Part shown: positions 1-8,290 of the stretch, piece by piece
Position numbering within the stretch: the stretch's first letter is position 1
Layout: every line of letters begins with the position of its first letter
Source: Viridibacterium sp035456105
GTDB lineage: Bacteria > Pseudomonadota > Gammaproteobacteria > Burkholderiales > Rhodocyclaceae
Direction: 5' to 3'
Length of the DNA stretch: 64,000 bases
Assembly (NCBI GenBank): GCA_035456105.1
Contig: DATIDV010000017.1
Coordinates: 310,001 to 374,000 of the forward strand
Notes under the pieces: generated by a model
What the model was told of the DNA's origin: nothing
The model's database searches: none
Seen by the model: only the letters and a program-made list of their open reading frames with translations
Program-made: the position numbers and the translations under genes

Positions 1-1145
1 GCTACCTCGGCACCAGCGATGGCGCACGCGAAGTCAGCTACGACTACCTGCGCCAGATTGCCCAGGCCGCCGACAATCTCGGTTACTACGGCGTGCTGAC
101 ACCGGTTGGCCGCTCTTGCGAAGATCCGTGGGTCGTCACCTCCAGCCTGATCGGTGCGACGAAGAACCTGCGCTTCCTTGTGGCGCTGCGCCCGGGCCTG
201 ATGCAGCCGAGTCTCGGTGCGCGCACTGCCGCGACTTTCGATCGCCTGTCCGGCGGACGCCTGCTGATCAACCTCGTGACCGGTGGTGACCCCAACGAGT
301 TGGCAGGCGACGGTGTATTCAACTCGCATGCCGAGCGGTACGAGCAATCGGAAGAGTTCATCCGCATCTGGCGCGAGCTCATTACCAAGAGCCACGATTC
401 GGAAGCTTACGACTTCGAGGGCAAGCATCTGTCCGTGAAGGGCGCCAAGCTGCTCTACCCGCCGATCCAGAGCCCGTATCCGCCCGTTTGGTTCGGTGGC
501 TCGTCGGACGCCGCGCACGACCTTGCAGCCGAGCATGCCGATACCTACCTGACCTGGGGCGAGCCGCCTGCAGAAGTCGCGAAGAAGATCGCCGATGTGA
601 AGGCACGCGCTGCCAAACGCGGCCGCAAGATCACGGCGGGTGTGCGTCTGCACGTCATTGTGCGGGAGACGGAAGAGAAGGCCTGGGCCGCCGCTGAAGA
701 GCTGATCAGCCACCTCGACGACGAGACGGTCAGCCGTGCGCAATCTGCCTTCGCCAAGATGGATTCCGAAGGGCAACGTCGCATGGCTGCCCTGCATGCC
801 GGTGGCGTGAAGCGCTCACGGGCCGATCTGGAGATCAGCCCGAATCTGTGGGCCGGTGTCGGCCTGGTGCGTGGCGGTGCGGGCACAGCCCTCGTCGGTA
901 GCCCCGAGCAGGTCGCCGCCAAGCTCAAGGAATACGCCGACGTCGGCGCGGACACTTTCATCCTGTCCGGCTATCCGCACCTCGAAGAAGCCTACCGCTT
1001 TGCTGAGCTGGTGTTCCCGCTGCTGCCGCTTGAGCACGGCGCGACCGACAAGCTGCCAGGCCAGAAACTGACCGGCCCGTTTGGCGAAGTCATCGGTAAC
1101 CACTTTGTGCCGAAGCACTCTGAACCCAAGACCTCGGCGAGTTGA
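1..1145 (+). CDS. ssuD: FMNH2-dependent alkanesulfonate monooxygenase SsuD, 5' end outside window
   Basis: This is a bacterial-luciferase-family flavin monooxygenase that releases sulfite from alkanesulfonates using FMNH2 supplied by a separate reductase. The frame is open from base 3, where it already reads YLGTSDGAREVSYDYL, so the real start lies left of the window and about 380 residues are visible. Typical SsuD motifs follow: RSCEDPWVV, LRPGLMQPS, NLVTGGDPNELAGDG and the C-terminal LSGYPHLEEAYRFAELVFPLLP. The family usually has ~380 residues, so only a few N-terminal residues are missing. It is directly followed by ssuC and ssuB, which import the substrate. Family assignment is very secure; substrate range is inferred. 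Confidence 0.95.
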   Translation, partial: YLGTSDGAREVSYDYLRQIAQAADNLGYYGVLTPVGRSCEDPWVVTSSLIGATKNLRFLVALRPGLMQPSLGARTAATFDRLSGGRLLINLVTGGDPNELAGDGVFNSHAERYEQSEEFIRIWRELITKSHDSEAYDFEGKHLSVKGAKLLYPPIQSPYPPVWFGGSSDAAHDLAAEHADTYLTWGEPPAEVAKKIADVKARAAKRGRKITAGVRLHVIVRETEEKAWAAAEELISHLDDETVSRAQSAFAKMDSEGQRRMAALHAGGVKRSRADLEISPNLWAGVGLVRGGAGTALVGSPEQVAAKLKEYADVGADTFILSGYPHLEEAYRFAELVFPLLPLEHGATDKLPGQKLTGPFGEVIGNHFVPKHSEPKTSAS

Positions 1146-1168
1146 AGCGCGGAAAAGAAGAACAGATC

Positions 1169-1957
1169 ATGAGCCAACAATCCACTCCTGACTCATTGGC
1201 CATGCGCCGCATCCTGCCTTGGGTGCTGCCTGTGTTGTTGATCGTCATCTGGGAGCTCTCGGCACGCGTCGGCTGGCTGTCCAGCCGCGTGCTGCCTGAG
1301 CCCGCAAGCATCTTCAAATCCGGCTGGGATCTGCTCAAGACCGGCGAGCTGCATCACCATGTGCTCGTCAGTCTGCAGCGCGCGCTGACGGGCCTGGCCA
1401 TCGGTGGCGGCCTGGGTCTGCTGCTGGGCTTGCTGACCGGCACTTTCCGTCGCGCCGAAACCTTGCTGGACACGACCTTGCAGATGGTGCGCAACGTGCC
1501 GCCACTGGCGCTGATTCCACTCGTGATCCTGTGGTTCGGCATTGACGAGACGGCGAAGATTTTCATCGTGGCGCTGGGCGTGTTCTTCCCGCTGTACCTC
1601 AACACCTATCACGGCATCCGCTCGGTCGACCCGGCGCTGATCGAGATGGCAAAGAGCTACGGCGTGACCGGCTGGCGCTTGTATCGCGATGTCATTTTCC
1701 CCGGTGCTCTTGCTTCTATCCTGGTGGGCCTGCGCTTCTCGCTGGGCCTGATGTGGGTGCTGCTGATCGTCTCGGAGACAATCTCGGCCACGGAAGGCAT
1801 CGGCTACATGACCATGAATGCGCGCGAGTTCCTGCGCACCGACATCGTGCTGGTCGGCATCCTGCTGTACGCCCTGCTCGGCAAGCTGGCCGACATCATC
1901 GCCCGTGGGCTCGAACGCTTCTGGCTGCGCTGGAATCCGAACTACGCGAGTGCGTAA
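1169..1957 (+). CDS. ssuC: Aliphatic sulfonate ABC transporter permease SsuC
   Basis: This is the inner-membrane permease (BPD_transp_1 family) of the sulfonate importer, working with SsuB and a periplasmic SsuA that is not in the window. The 262-residue product has about six hydrophobic segments and the cytoplasmic EAA loop around EMAKSYGVTGWRLYRDVIFPG. The start at MSQQSTPDS was chosen over a further upstream in-frame start because it leaves a 23-bp gap to ssuD and avoids a polar N-terminal extension. The gene ends 113 bp before ssuB; a BIME-like hairpin element fills that gap. The role in sulfur scavenging follows from the SsuD-SsuB neighbours. Confidence 0.94.
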   Translation: MSQQSTPDSLAMRRILPWVLPVLLIVIWELSARVGWLSSRVLPEPASIFKSGWDLLKTGELHHHVLVSLQRALTGLAIGGGLGLLLGLLTGTFRRAETLLDTTLQMVRNVPPLALIPLVILWFGIDETAKIFIVALGVFFPLYLNTYHGIRSVDPALIEMAKSYGVTGWRLYRDVIFPGALASILVGLRFSLGLMWVLLIVSETISATEGIGYMTMNAREFLRTDIVLVGILLYALLGKLADIIARGLERFWLRWNPNYASA

Positions 1958-1985
1958 GCCTTTGAAACGCAGGCCCCCAGATACC

Positions 1986-2056
1986 CGTCATTCCCGCGCA
2001 GGCGGGAATCCAGCGACTTTCAACGCCACTGGATCCCCGCCTTCGCGGGGATGACG
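1986..2056. repeat. BIME-like inverted repeat between ssuC and ssuB
   Basis: Two short hairpins face each other. The left one begins CGTCATTCCCGC and repeats GCGGGAATCCAG; the right one reads CTGGATCCCCGC and ends GCGGGGATGACG. The outer ends are inverted copies of each other. The same core recurs at 37131-37285. It lies inside the ssuCB transcription unit, where such elements can form mRNA 3' stability barriers. Confidence 0.75.
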
Positions 2057-2070
2057 ATCAGGAAGAGAAC

Positions 2071-2934
2071 ATGCAAATCAATCCAGAAGAAAATAACGCA
2101 GTCGCCAGTCGGGCTTCAATTGCCAACTCAGTCTCGAGTTTTGGCATCGCCCTGTCCGTGCGCGGTGTGCACAAGCGCTATGGCGAGCGCGAAGTGCTCA
2201 AGGGCATCAACCTCGACATCAAGCCGGGTGAATTCGTTGCGATCGTGGGTCGCAGCGGTTGCGGCAAGAGCACCCTGCTGCGCCTCGTGGCGGGGCTCGA
2301 ATCCGGTCAGGAGGGGCAGCTGCTCTACGATGGCAGCGCCACCGACAGCCGCCACGACACGCGCATCATGTTCCAGGACTCGCGCCTGCTGCCATGGAAG
2401 CGCGTCGGCGAGAACGTCGCTCTCGGCTTGCGGCCAGAGGAGTACATCAACGCCGAATACGTGCTCGGCCAGGTGGGCCTGCGCGAGCGACGCCTTGAAT
2501 GGCCCGCGCGCCTCTCCGGCGGCCAGCGCCAACGCGTGGCCTTGGCACGCGCGCTGGTGCACAAGCCGCGGCTATTGCTGCTCGACGAGCCGCTCGGCGC
2601 ACTCGACGCACTGACGCGCATCGAGATGCACAGCCTGATCGAATCGCTGTGGCGCGAAAGCGGCTTCACCGCCCTGCTGGTCACGCATGACGTCGGCGAA
2701 GCGATTGCATTGGCCGACCGCGTGGTGCTGATCGACGAAGGCCGCATCACGCTGGACGAACGCATCGACCTGCCACGCCCGCGCAATCGCGGCGACGCCG
2801 CCTTCGCCGCGCTCGAAGAACGAGTGTTGCGCCGCGTGCTGCAACTGCCGCACAACGATGCAGCGCCCAGGGACGAGCAGTCCGGCGACGTCTCCCTGCT
2901 GCGCACGGTGGATCAGGTTCGCTGGGCTGTCTGA
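2071..2934 (+). CDS. ssuB: Aliphatic sulfonate ABC transporter ATP-binding protein SsuB
   Basis: This is the cytoplasmic ATPase that drives sulfonate import. The 287-residue protein has an unconserved leader of ~25 residues, a Walker A motif GRSGCGKST, the Q-loop in MFQDSRLLPWK typical of the nitrate/taurine/sulfonate (NitT/TauT) subfamily, the signature LSGGQRQR, Walker B LLLLDEPLGALD and the switch histidine in LLVTHDVGEA. The order ssuD-ssuC-ssuB matches the classical ssu operons. After it the DNA holds a MITE-like element before ssuF, so ssuF may be on a separate transcript. Confidence 0.95.
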   Translation: MQINPEENNAVASRASIANSVSSFGIALSVRGVHKRYGEREVLKGINLDIKPGEFVAIVGRSGCGKSTLLRLVAGLESGQEGQLLYDGSATDSRHDTRIMFQDSRLLPWKRVGENVALGLRPEEYINAEYVLGQVGLRERRLEWPARLSGGQRQRVALARALVHKPRLLLLDEPLGALDALTRIEMHSLIESLWRESGFTALLVTHDVGEAIALADRVVLIDEGRITLDERIDLPRPRNRGDAAFAALEERVLRRVLQLPHNDAAPRDEQSGDVSLLRTVDQVRWAV

Positions 2935-2972
2935 GCCGGGTTCAATCCAGAACCAGAACCCGCCCGCATGGC

Positions 2973-3073
2973 TAATGCAGTCCAGTTGAGAAAGCGCTCA
3001 AACAAGTTCGTCATTCCGGCGCAGGCCGGGATGACGAATTTTTTTGTTTGCGACGCTTAGGTGAAAGGCATTA
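2973..3073. repeat. MITE-like dispersed element, copy 1
   Basis: A ~101-bp element with imperfect terminal inverted repeats (TAATGC at the left, GCATTA at the right) and a central palindrome of the form TTCGTCATTCC...CCGGGATGACGAA. Two relatives lie at 23429-23528 and, inverted, at 44357-44459. The palindrome could also act as a terminator for ssuB because it is followed by a T-rich run at 3039-3049. Confidence 0.72.
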
Positions 3074-3391
3074 CGCCCACGTGGCGGGCTCCTCTTTTTC
3101 GGCTTCACACGAATCGTTGCGGCCTGCGCGCTCGCCGGATATTCCTCGTGTAGCGGCTGCGCACCCCTCTCGTCTGATCGAGTCGCCAGCGCAATTTGCA
3201 TATAAGCCTATCCGCGATAAACACAGCAGCTTTTCTTCGTTCTCTTCACGCAGTGCGCTCCGTACAGTGCGCTTCAAGCGACTGCCTCAACAATGAGCCG
3301 AGGGGACGACATGAGGATCACCTCCGTCTCCGGCGGTCCGTAAGACTAGGACGTCGCAAGAAACTACCAACGCACCTCAAAGGGAAATGCA
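3074..3391. other. Intergenic region upstream of ssuF
   Basis: About 320 bp without a credible gene. The AT-richer stretch near 3197-3225 could hold a promoter. No riboswitch, ModE site or CysB site could be named with confidence. A ribosome-binding sequence (AAAGGGAAA) precedes the ssuF ATG. Confidence 0.4.
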
Positions 3392-3607
3392 ATGACCATT
3401 CAAGCCATCAATGTCCGTAACCAGTTCCGCGGCACGATCAAGGAAATCATCCGTGGCGACGTCGTCAGCGAGGTCGATGTCCAGACCCCGTCAGGTATCG
3501 TCACCTCCGTCATCACCACGCGCTCGGTCGACGGCCTTGGCCTCAAGATCGGCACTGAAGTCGTGGCACTGGTGAAGTCGACCGAAGTGTCGATCGCCAC
3601 GATCTGA
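3392..3607 (+). CDS. ssuF: Mop (TOBE) domain molybdopterin/molybdate-binding protein, SsuF-like
   Basis: A 71-residue protein made of one Mop domain. Its opening NQFRGTIKEIIRGDVVSEVDV and ending VVALVKSTEVSIAT are the standard Mop strand pattern, which binds molybdate or tungstate oxyanions as oligomers. Pseudomonas ssu operons carry such a small protein as the last gene, named SsuF, needed for some sulfonate or sulfate-ester use; its exact role is unclear. The position after ssuDCB and before a LsfA-type peroxiredoxin supports that name here. The ATG has a good Shine-Dalgarno sequence nine bases upstream. Confidence 0.85.
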   Translation: MTIQAINVRNQFRGTIKEIIRGDVVSEVDVQTPSGIVTSVITTRSVDGLGLKIGTEVVALVKSTEVSIATI

Positions 3608-3667
3608 GCTGAAAGTTCGAGCTGAAACGCTTGCGAATCACGCCGCAAACTGCGCTACAACAAAGCC

Positions 3668-4324
3668 ATGAGCACCGTCCTGATCATCCCCGGCCTGCAC
3701 GGCAGCGGGCCCGCACACTGGCAAACCTGGTTTGAAGGTCAGGTTGCCGATTGCGTTCGCGTGGAGCAGGGCGACTGGAGTTCGCCCCAGCTCACGCGCT
3801 GGGCAGGCTCGGTGCGTCAGCAGCTGGATCGTGCCAAGGGCCATGTGTGGATCGTTGCGCACAGCTTCGGCTGCCTCGCGGCGGCGCATGCGGCCTGGGA
3901 CTATCGCGACCGCATCGCCGGAGCCATGTTCGTGGCGCCTGCCGACCCCGACAAGTTCGAGGTGACCAGCATCATCCCGAACGAACAACTCGGTTTTCCG
4001 AGCGTGGTGGTGTCAAGCAGCAACGATCCGTGGGTGCGCCTGATGCGCGCGGCCTGGCTCGCCGATACCTGGGGCAGCCGCTTCATCAACATCGGCGCAG
4101 CGGGTCACATCAATACCGATGCAGGCTTCGGGCCGTGGCCCGAAGGCTTGTTGATATTCGAGCAATTGCGCCGCACTCAGGCCGATCTACCCCTCGGTCA
4201 GCTCGGCGGCGGCGGTTCGGCCGGCCGGCGTGGAAGTAATGGCAACGCTGCCAGAGGCAGCCTCACGCGGCGCGCGCGCGCACTGACAGCCCGACTGGGC
4301 GATGAGTACAAACTGGCGTTCTGA
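3668..4324 (+). CDS. RBBP9/YdeN-family serine hydrolase
   Basis: A small alpha/beta hydrolase of 218 residues. It opens with STVLIIPGLHGSGPAHW, has the nucleophile motif VAHSFGC (Ser about residue 66) and a histidine in GAAGHIN, the pattern of the RBBP9/YdeN family of cytosolic serine hydrolases. The last ~45 residues are Gly/Arg/Ala-rich and extend past the usual domain end. It sits between ssuF and the 1-Cys peroxiredoxin, and genes of this family are often seen in sulfonate/sulfur clusters, so a role in sulfur-limited growth is plausible. No substrate can be named. Confidence 0.82.
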   Translation: MSTVLIIPGLHGSGPAHWQTWFEGQVADCVRVEQGDWSSPQLTRWAGSVRQQLDRAKGHVWIVAHSFGCLAAAHAAWDYRDRIAGAMFVAPADPDKFEVTSIIPNEQLGFPSVVVSSSNDPWVRLMRAAWLADTWGSRFINIGAAGHINTDAGFGPWPEGLLIFEQLRRTQADLPLGQLGGGGSAGRRGSNGNAARGSLTRRARALTARLGDEYKLAF

Positions 4325-4356
4325 ACGAACGCCCATCCATTTCAAGGAGAATCATC

Positions 4357-4992
4357 ATGAGCTTGCGTCTTGGCGACACCGCCCCCGATTTCGAACAGGA
4401 CTCCTCCGAGGGCCGTATCAAATTTCACGAATGGCTCGGCGACAGCTGGGGCGTACTGTTCTCGCACCCGGCCGACTTCACGCCCGTGTGCACCACCGAG
4501 CTGGGCCTCACGGCCAAGCTGAAAAGCGAGTTCGCCAAGCGCAACGTCAAGGCTATTGCGCTGTCGGTGGACTCCGTCGAGTCGCACTCGAAGTGGATCG
4601 GCGACATCAACGAAACGCAGGATACGCAGGTCAACTTCCCGATCCTCGCCGATGGCGATCGCAAGGTTTCGACGCTGTACGACATGATCCACCCGGAAGC
4701 CAGCGCCACGCTGACGGTGCGCTCGCTGTTCATCATCGACCCGAAGAAAAAGGTGCGCCTGATCATCACCTACCCGGCCAGCACCGGTCGTAACTTCGAC
4801 GAAGTGCTGCGCGTCATCGACTCGCTGCAACTGACCGAGCACCACCTCGTCGCCACGCCGGGCAACTGGAAGCAAGGCGAGGACGTTGTCATCGTCCCAT
4901 CGCTGCAGGATCCGGAAGAGATCAAGCGCCGCTTCCCGGCCGGTTACAAGGCTGTGCGGCCTTATCTGCGCCTGACGCCACAGCCCAAGTAA
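4357..4992 (+). CDS. lsfA: 1-Cys peroxiredoxin, LsfA/Prx6 type
   Basis: A thiol peroxidase that reduces peroxides. The 211-residue protein has the peroxidatic cysteine at residue 45 in the motif HPADFTPVCTTELG and contains no other cysteine, so it is a 1-Cys enzyme that needs an external thiol for reduction. The long C-terminal dimerisation part ending PAGYKAVRPYLRLT is that of the Prx6 subfamily. LsfA of Pseudomonas is induced by sulfate starvation and encoded near ssu genes, which matches this context. The start has a clear AAGGAG ribosome-binding site. It is followed by a strong terminator. Confidence 0.93.
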   Translation: MSLRLGDTAPDFEQDSSEGRIKFHEWLGDSWGVLFSHPADFTPVCTTELGLTAKLKSEFAKRNVKAIALSVDSVESHSKWIGDINETQDTQVNFPILADGDRKVSTLYDMIHPEASATLTVRSLFIIDPKKKVRLIITYPASTGRNFDEVLRVIDSLQLTEHHLVATPGNWKQGEDVVIVPSLQDPEEIKRRFPAGYKAVRPYLRLTPQPK

Positions 4993-5015
4993 GCACGCAG
5001 AATTCACGTTGCAAA

Positions 5016-5052
5016 GCCGTCGCGCCACAGGGGTGGCGTGACGGCATTTTTT
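5016..5052 (+). terminator. Rho-independent terminator after lsfA
   Basis: The stem GCCGTCGCGCCAC pairs with GTGGCGTGACGGC (one bulge) around an AGGG loop and is followed by six T. It closes the ssuF-hydrolase-lsfA unit and sits just before the convergent GH19 gene. Confidence 0.88.
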
Positions 5053-5073
5053 CAGACCAGCGCTTCGGGGCAA

Positions 5074-5718
5074 TCAGATTTTCAGCGCTGACTTGGTCCG
5101 TTTAAGCCACTCGGTCCGATCGGCAATGCCGACCCTTCCACCATTGATAGCAATGGTCACCTTGATCACGCTGTCTGCGTCGGCCAGTGCGTTGCAACCC
5201 TTGTCTTGCCAGACCACCGCCGCAACGGCGAGGCTCCACTGGGCGCTGATGACTTCATCCGGCGCCGCAGTGAGGTCGGGCGCGGCGGGCTCGTGTTTGC
5301 GCAGCAGCCCGGTGACAGTGCGATAGCCATCCTTGCCCGTGAGCTGCAACAGGCCACGCCCGCGATAGGTGAAGCCATCATTTGGCCCGGAGTTACCCAT
5401 GCGACCGCCATAGACGATGTTCGCCAGCTTGTCCGGCGCGTGCGCGAATGCGGCTGGGTCGAGCGGCCCTTTTGGCAGGAAGCGCAAGGGCCATACAACT
5501 GGCAGACGTTCCGCGCTGTAGTTGAGGTTCTCGAACTGGATCGAGAGGCCGCCGGACTCGTGCAGGACTTGCGCCAGAAAGTGCGCCAGACGCAGTGGCG
5601 TCTCGGATATGCCACAACGATCCAGCCAGGATTGGCCTGCCAGAAATGCGTCCCGATAGCTCGAACGCACACTCGGCGCGAGCAGTGCCAGCGTCTCAGG
5701 CGATAGCTTCACTCCCAT
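5074..5718 (-). CDS. Glycoside hydrolase family 19 (chitinase/endolysin-like)
   Basis: A predicted GH19 enzyme of 214 residues that would cut chitin or peptidoglycan glycan strands. The catalytic glutamate lies in LAQVLHESGG (Glu54), followed by the family motifs ENLNYSAERL, YGGRMGN and YRGRGLLQLTG. The start MGVKLSPETL was chosen because AGGGG lies eight bases upstream; longer in-frame starts reach 5829. No signal peptide is visible, which is common for phage-type endolysins exported by a holin, yet no holin or phage gene is next to it. It looks like an isolated domesticated or cargo gene between the two sulfur gene sets. Confidence 0.85.
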   Translation of the reverse strand: MGVKLSPETLALLAPSVRSSYRDAFLAGQSWLDRCGISETPLRLAHFLAQVLHESGGLSIQFENLNYSAERLPVVWPLRFLPKGPLDPAAFAHAPDKLANIVYGGRMGNSGPNDGFTYRGRGLLQLTGKDGYRTVTGLLRKHEPAAPDLTAAPDEVISAQWSLAVAAVVWQDKGCNALADADSVIKVTIAINGGRVGIADRTEWLKRTKSALKI

Positions 5719-6174
5719 GATCTTATCCCCTGTCCGCTTCCCGTGCGCCGCACGCAGAGTATTCATTGTGACTTTGGCTTGAACAGGGAACACCTTGCGA
5801 ACGGCGGCAAGCCCTTGTTCTACATTCAAGCTAGAGCACGCTCATTGCATTGCAAGACATGCGTCCCCTGTTGCCCTTGCGGGTAGTCAAATGCAAATCA
5901 GGGCAGGTTCGGCATGCAGCCACAAGCTGCCATCGCGCTCATGCAAATACCTTGTTCGCGTGGAACATCGTGAAACGAAATCGTAGTGGCGCTCAGGCCC
6001 ATGCTTCGATTTCATTCGCGCCGCTCTTGTCGCAGGGCACGAACGAATAGGCGCGCTCAGCTTCCCCAATCGCTTTGCATTATTTCGTATAAGCAGACGA
6101 ATTTTTATTCGTTTTACGTGTAAGCGCGTCCCCGTAATCTTCCGCCAACGCAACTGATTACGGAGACGACGCAA
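5719..6174. other. Divergent intergenic region between GH19 gene and rhodanese gene
   Basis: About 455 bp without a convincing gene. It must hold the promoters of the leftward GH19 gene and the rightward rhodanese gene. AT content rises at 6080-6120, where a perfect 16-bp palindrome lies (annotated separately). Confidence 0.5.
6097..6112. promoter_or_regulatory. Palindrome upstream of rhodanese gene (candidate operator)
   Basis: ACGAAT-TTTT-ATTCGT is a perfect inverted repeat, and the left arm also pairs with TTCGT at 6085. It lies ~65 bp before the rhodanese start in the AT-rich promoter region, where an operator would be expected. The regulator is unknown. Confidence 0.35.
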
Positions 6175-6699
6175 ATGTCCGCGATCCACACAGAACTATC
6201 GCCAGCCTCGACGGCACGGAATGACCGTGCCCAGGCTGACTTCTCAACTGCACCGTCCTTCGCGGCACTCGAACGTGCGCGCCAGAAGGCCAGCGAAAGT
6301 GGCCTTCCGTACCCGGGCGGCATCTCGCCAAACGACGCGTGGGAGCTGATATCCTCCGCCGCCGCTGCGATCCTGGTAGACGTGCGCTCCGCCGAAGAGC
6401 GCAAGTTTGTGGGTCACATACCCGGCTCCATCCACGTCCCTTGGGCGACCGGCACGGCGCTGACGCGCAACCCGCGTTTCGTGCGCGAACTGGAAGCCAA
6501 GGTAAAGAAAGATCAGGTCTTGCTCCTGCTATGCCGTAGCGGTAAGCGTTCGGCACTCGCAGCCGAAGCAGCGACCAAGGCAGGCTTCACCAACGCCTTC
6601 AATGTCCTCGAAGGGTTTGAAGGAGAGCTCAACGCGCAACAACAACGCGGCACAGCCGATGGCTGGCGTCATCGCGGCTTGCCCTGGGTGCAGGACTGA
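6175..6699 (+). CDS. Rhodanese-like sulfurtransferase
   Basis: A single-domain rhodanese of 174 residues. The domain runs from about residue 48 to 165, with the conserved LVDVRSAEE, the GHIPGSIHVPW segment and the active-site loop LLLLCRSGKRS with the persulfide-carrying Cys120. The first ~45 residues are polar and low in structure. Rhodaneses move sulfane sulfur between donors such as cysteine-desulfurase persulfides and acceptors. It is upstream of cysE, the XRE gene and the encapsulin/desulfurase pair, a neighbourhood known for Family 2A encapsulins. It may give sulfur to, or take it from, the encapsulated enzyme; that is inference. Confidence 0.9.
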   Translation: MSAIHTELSPASTARNDRAQADFSTAPSFAALERARQKASESGLPYPGGISPNDAWELISSAAAAILVDVRSAEERKFVGHIPGSIHVPWATGTALTRNPRFVRELEAKVKKDQVLLLLCRSGKRSALAAEAATKAGFTNAFNVLEGFEGELNAQQQRGTADGWRHRGLPWVQD

Positions 6700-6783
6700 A
6701 CAAGAAATTCCGCGGCGGCGGGACGACACAGGCTCGTTCGCCCCCAAGCGGATGGCATGGCAACACAAGCAACAGGGGGCAGC

Positions 6784-7749
6784 ATGAGCATTGATGAAAA
6801 CACCGTGCTGGAAGCATCGGGGATCGTAACCAGCTGGGATCTCGACAAGGTCGTCGCCGATCTGCGCACCGTTCGCGAACGCTGGCGCCTGGCCCAGCAC
6901 CGCAAACGTGAAACCGGCGGCCGCGAGTTGCCATCACGCGACGCCTTGCGCGAAAGCGTCAAGGCGCTGTGCGGCGCGCTCTTTCCGATGCGCCTCGGCC
7001 CGCCCGATCTGCGCCAGGAACACGAAGACTTCTACGTTGGCCACACGTTGGACGCGGCACTCAACGGCCTGTTCACGCAGGTGCTGCTGGAACTCCGCTA
7101 CACCGCACGTCACCAACGCGAGAACACGCCGCTGCTGGAGCGGCGCGCCGCCAGCATCGTGCACGAGTTCGCGCAGAGCCTGCCGCGTATCCGCGCCGTG
7201 CTCGATACCGATGTGCAGGCTGCGTATCAGGGCGACCCGGCGGCCAACAGCGTGGACGAAGTCCTGCTGTGCTATCCCGGCGTGATTGCCGTCATTCACC
7301 ATCGTCTGGCGCATGTGCTCTACAAGCTGGGCGTGCCCCTGCTGGCACGCATCGTCGCCGAGCTGGCGCATTCCGAGACGGGCATCGACATCCATCCGGG
7401 CGCCCAGATCGGCCCCGGCTTCTTCATCGATCATGGCACGGGTGTCGTCATCGGCGAGACGGCTGTCATCGGCGCGCGTGTGCGTCTGTATCAGGCCGTC
7501 ACGCTGGGCGCGAAGCGTTTCCCGGTGGGTCAGGATGGCGGTCTTACCAAGGGCCTGCCACGTCACCCGCAGGTCGAGGACGACGTCGTCATTTATGCCG
7601 GTGCGACCATCCTCGGTCGCATCACCATCGGCAAGGGATCGACCATCGGCGGCAACGTCTGGCTCACGCATAGCGTGCCGGCCGGTAGCCATGTCACTCA
7701 GGCCAGCCTGAACAGCGAGGCCAGCAAGTACGGTAGAGAGAGCCAATGA
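6784..7749 (+). CDS. cysE: Serine O-acetyltransferase, EpsC/CysE long type
   Basis: Makes O-acetylserine from serine and acetyl-CoA, the carbon acceptor for sulfide in cysteine synthesis. The 321-residue protein has a helical N-terminal part (to about residue 190) and a left-handed beta-helix built from hexapeptide repeats containing IDIHPGAQIG, FIDHGTGVVIGE and LGAKRFP. Length and sequence style match the long EpsC-type enzymes found with Family 2A encapsulins rather than E. coli CysE (~273 residues). The start MSIDENTV was chosen for its strong AGGGGGC ribosome-binding site; an ATG 27 bases upstream is possible. Its stop overlaps the XRE start (ATGA). Confidence 0.92.
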   Translation: MSIDENTVLEASGIVTSWDLDKVVADLRTVRERWRLAQHRKRETGGRELPSRDALRESVKALCGALFPMRLGPPDLRQEHEDFYVGHTLDAALNGLFTQVLLELRYTARHQRENTPLLERRAASIVHEFAQSLPRIRAVLDTDVQAAYQGDPAANSVDEVLLCYPGVIAVIHHRLAHVLYKLGVPLLARIVAELAHSETGIDIHPGAQIGPGFFIDHGTGVVIGETAVIGARVRLYQAVTLGAKRFPVGQDGGLTKGLPRHPQVEDDVVIYAGATILGRITIGKGSTIGGNVWLTHSVPAGSHVTQASLNSEASKYGRESQ

Positions 7750-7976
7750 GCGGTCTGTGCATACGCTTCGGTTCGATCGTACGGCAGCTGCGCGAAGCGC
7801 AGAGCCTGTCTCAGGAGCAGCTGGCCGAACGCGCTGACCTCAATCGCTCCTACATCGGCGAGATCGAGCGCGGCGTTGCCATGCCCTCGCTGGCGACGGT
7901 GATCAAGCTGTCGAGTGCACTGGAGGTGACGCCGAGTTCGCTGCTGGCGCGGTATGAGCAGAGTGCGAGTTGTTAG
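7746..7976 (+). CDS. XRE-family helix-turn-helix regulator
   Basis: A 76-residue protein that is almost entirely a Cro/C1-type helix-turn-helix: IVRQLREAQSLSQEQLAERA for the first helices and LNRSYIGEIERGVAMPSLAT for the recognition region. It has no effector domain. Its ATG overlaps the cysE stop by four bases, implying translational coupling. Because it sits between cysE and the encapsulin operon, it is the prime candidate for local control of these genes, perhaps at the palindrome at 8291-8315. The ligand or signal is unknown. Confidence 0.88.
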   Translation: MSGLCIRFGSIVRQLREAQSLSQEQLAERADLNRSYIGEIERGVAMPSLATVIKLSSALEVTPSSLLARYEQSASC

Positions 7977-7999
7977 GAATTCCGACGGGCATTGAGCCC

Positions 8000-8205
8000 T
8001 TCCCCCTCTCCCGGCCCTGACGGGCCCCCCTCTCCCTCAGGGCGAGGGAACAGCAACGGTTAGTCGCGATCTCGGCAGTTCCCTCTCCCTGAGGGGCATA
8101 GCAAGGGTTTCAAGCGACATGTCGCTCACCTGCGTAGCCGACTAGCTATGCAGAGCCAGTCGTGGGGCGCAGAGCGGGGTGGCCCGTCAGGGCCGGGAGG
8201 GGGAA
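8000..8205. repeat. Long inverted-repeat element upstream of encapsulin gene
   Basis: The 27-base left arm TTCCCCCTCTCCCGGCCCTG plus ACGGGCC is matched by the inverted right arm at 8181-8205, apart from a two-base gap. Internal CTCTCCCTCAGGG/CCCTGAGGG repeats form further hairpins. It is non-coding and resembles a degenerate MITE. It separates the XRE gene from the encapsulin promoter region. Confidence 0.75.
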
Positions 8206-8290
8206 ATCGTTGATCAAGCACAAACCACAACCATCATGCCAATGCCATTTCACTACCATTGATGGCTATAGCATGTTGAGCCCATCGATC

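Noticed and set aside
3197..3225. ModE-like half site upstream of ssuF
   Set aside because: ATATAAGCCTAT resembles only part of a ModE box and lacks the second half; not enough to call.
5074..5718. Prophage remnant around the GH19 gene
   Set aside because: No holin, tail, integrase or attachment-site signs are next to it; only a single endolysin-like gene is visible.
8000..8205. CRISPR-like repeat block
   Set aside because: The CTCTCCC units are irregular, inverted and few; there are no equal spacers. It is an inverted-repeat element.
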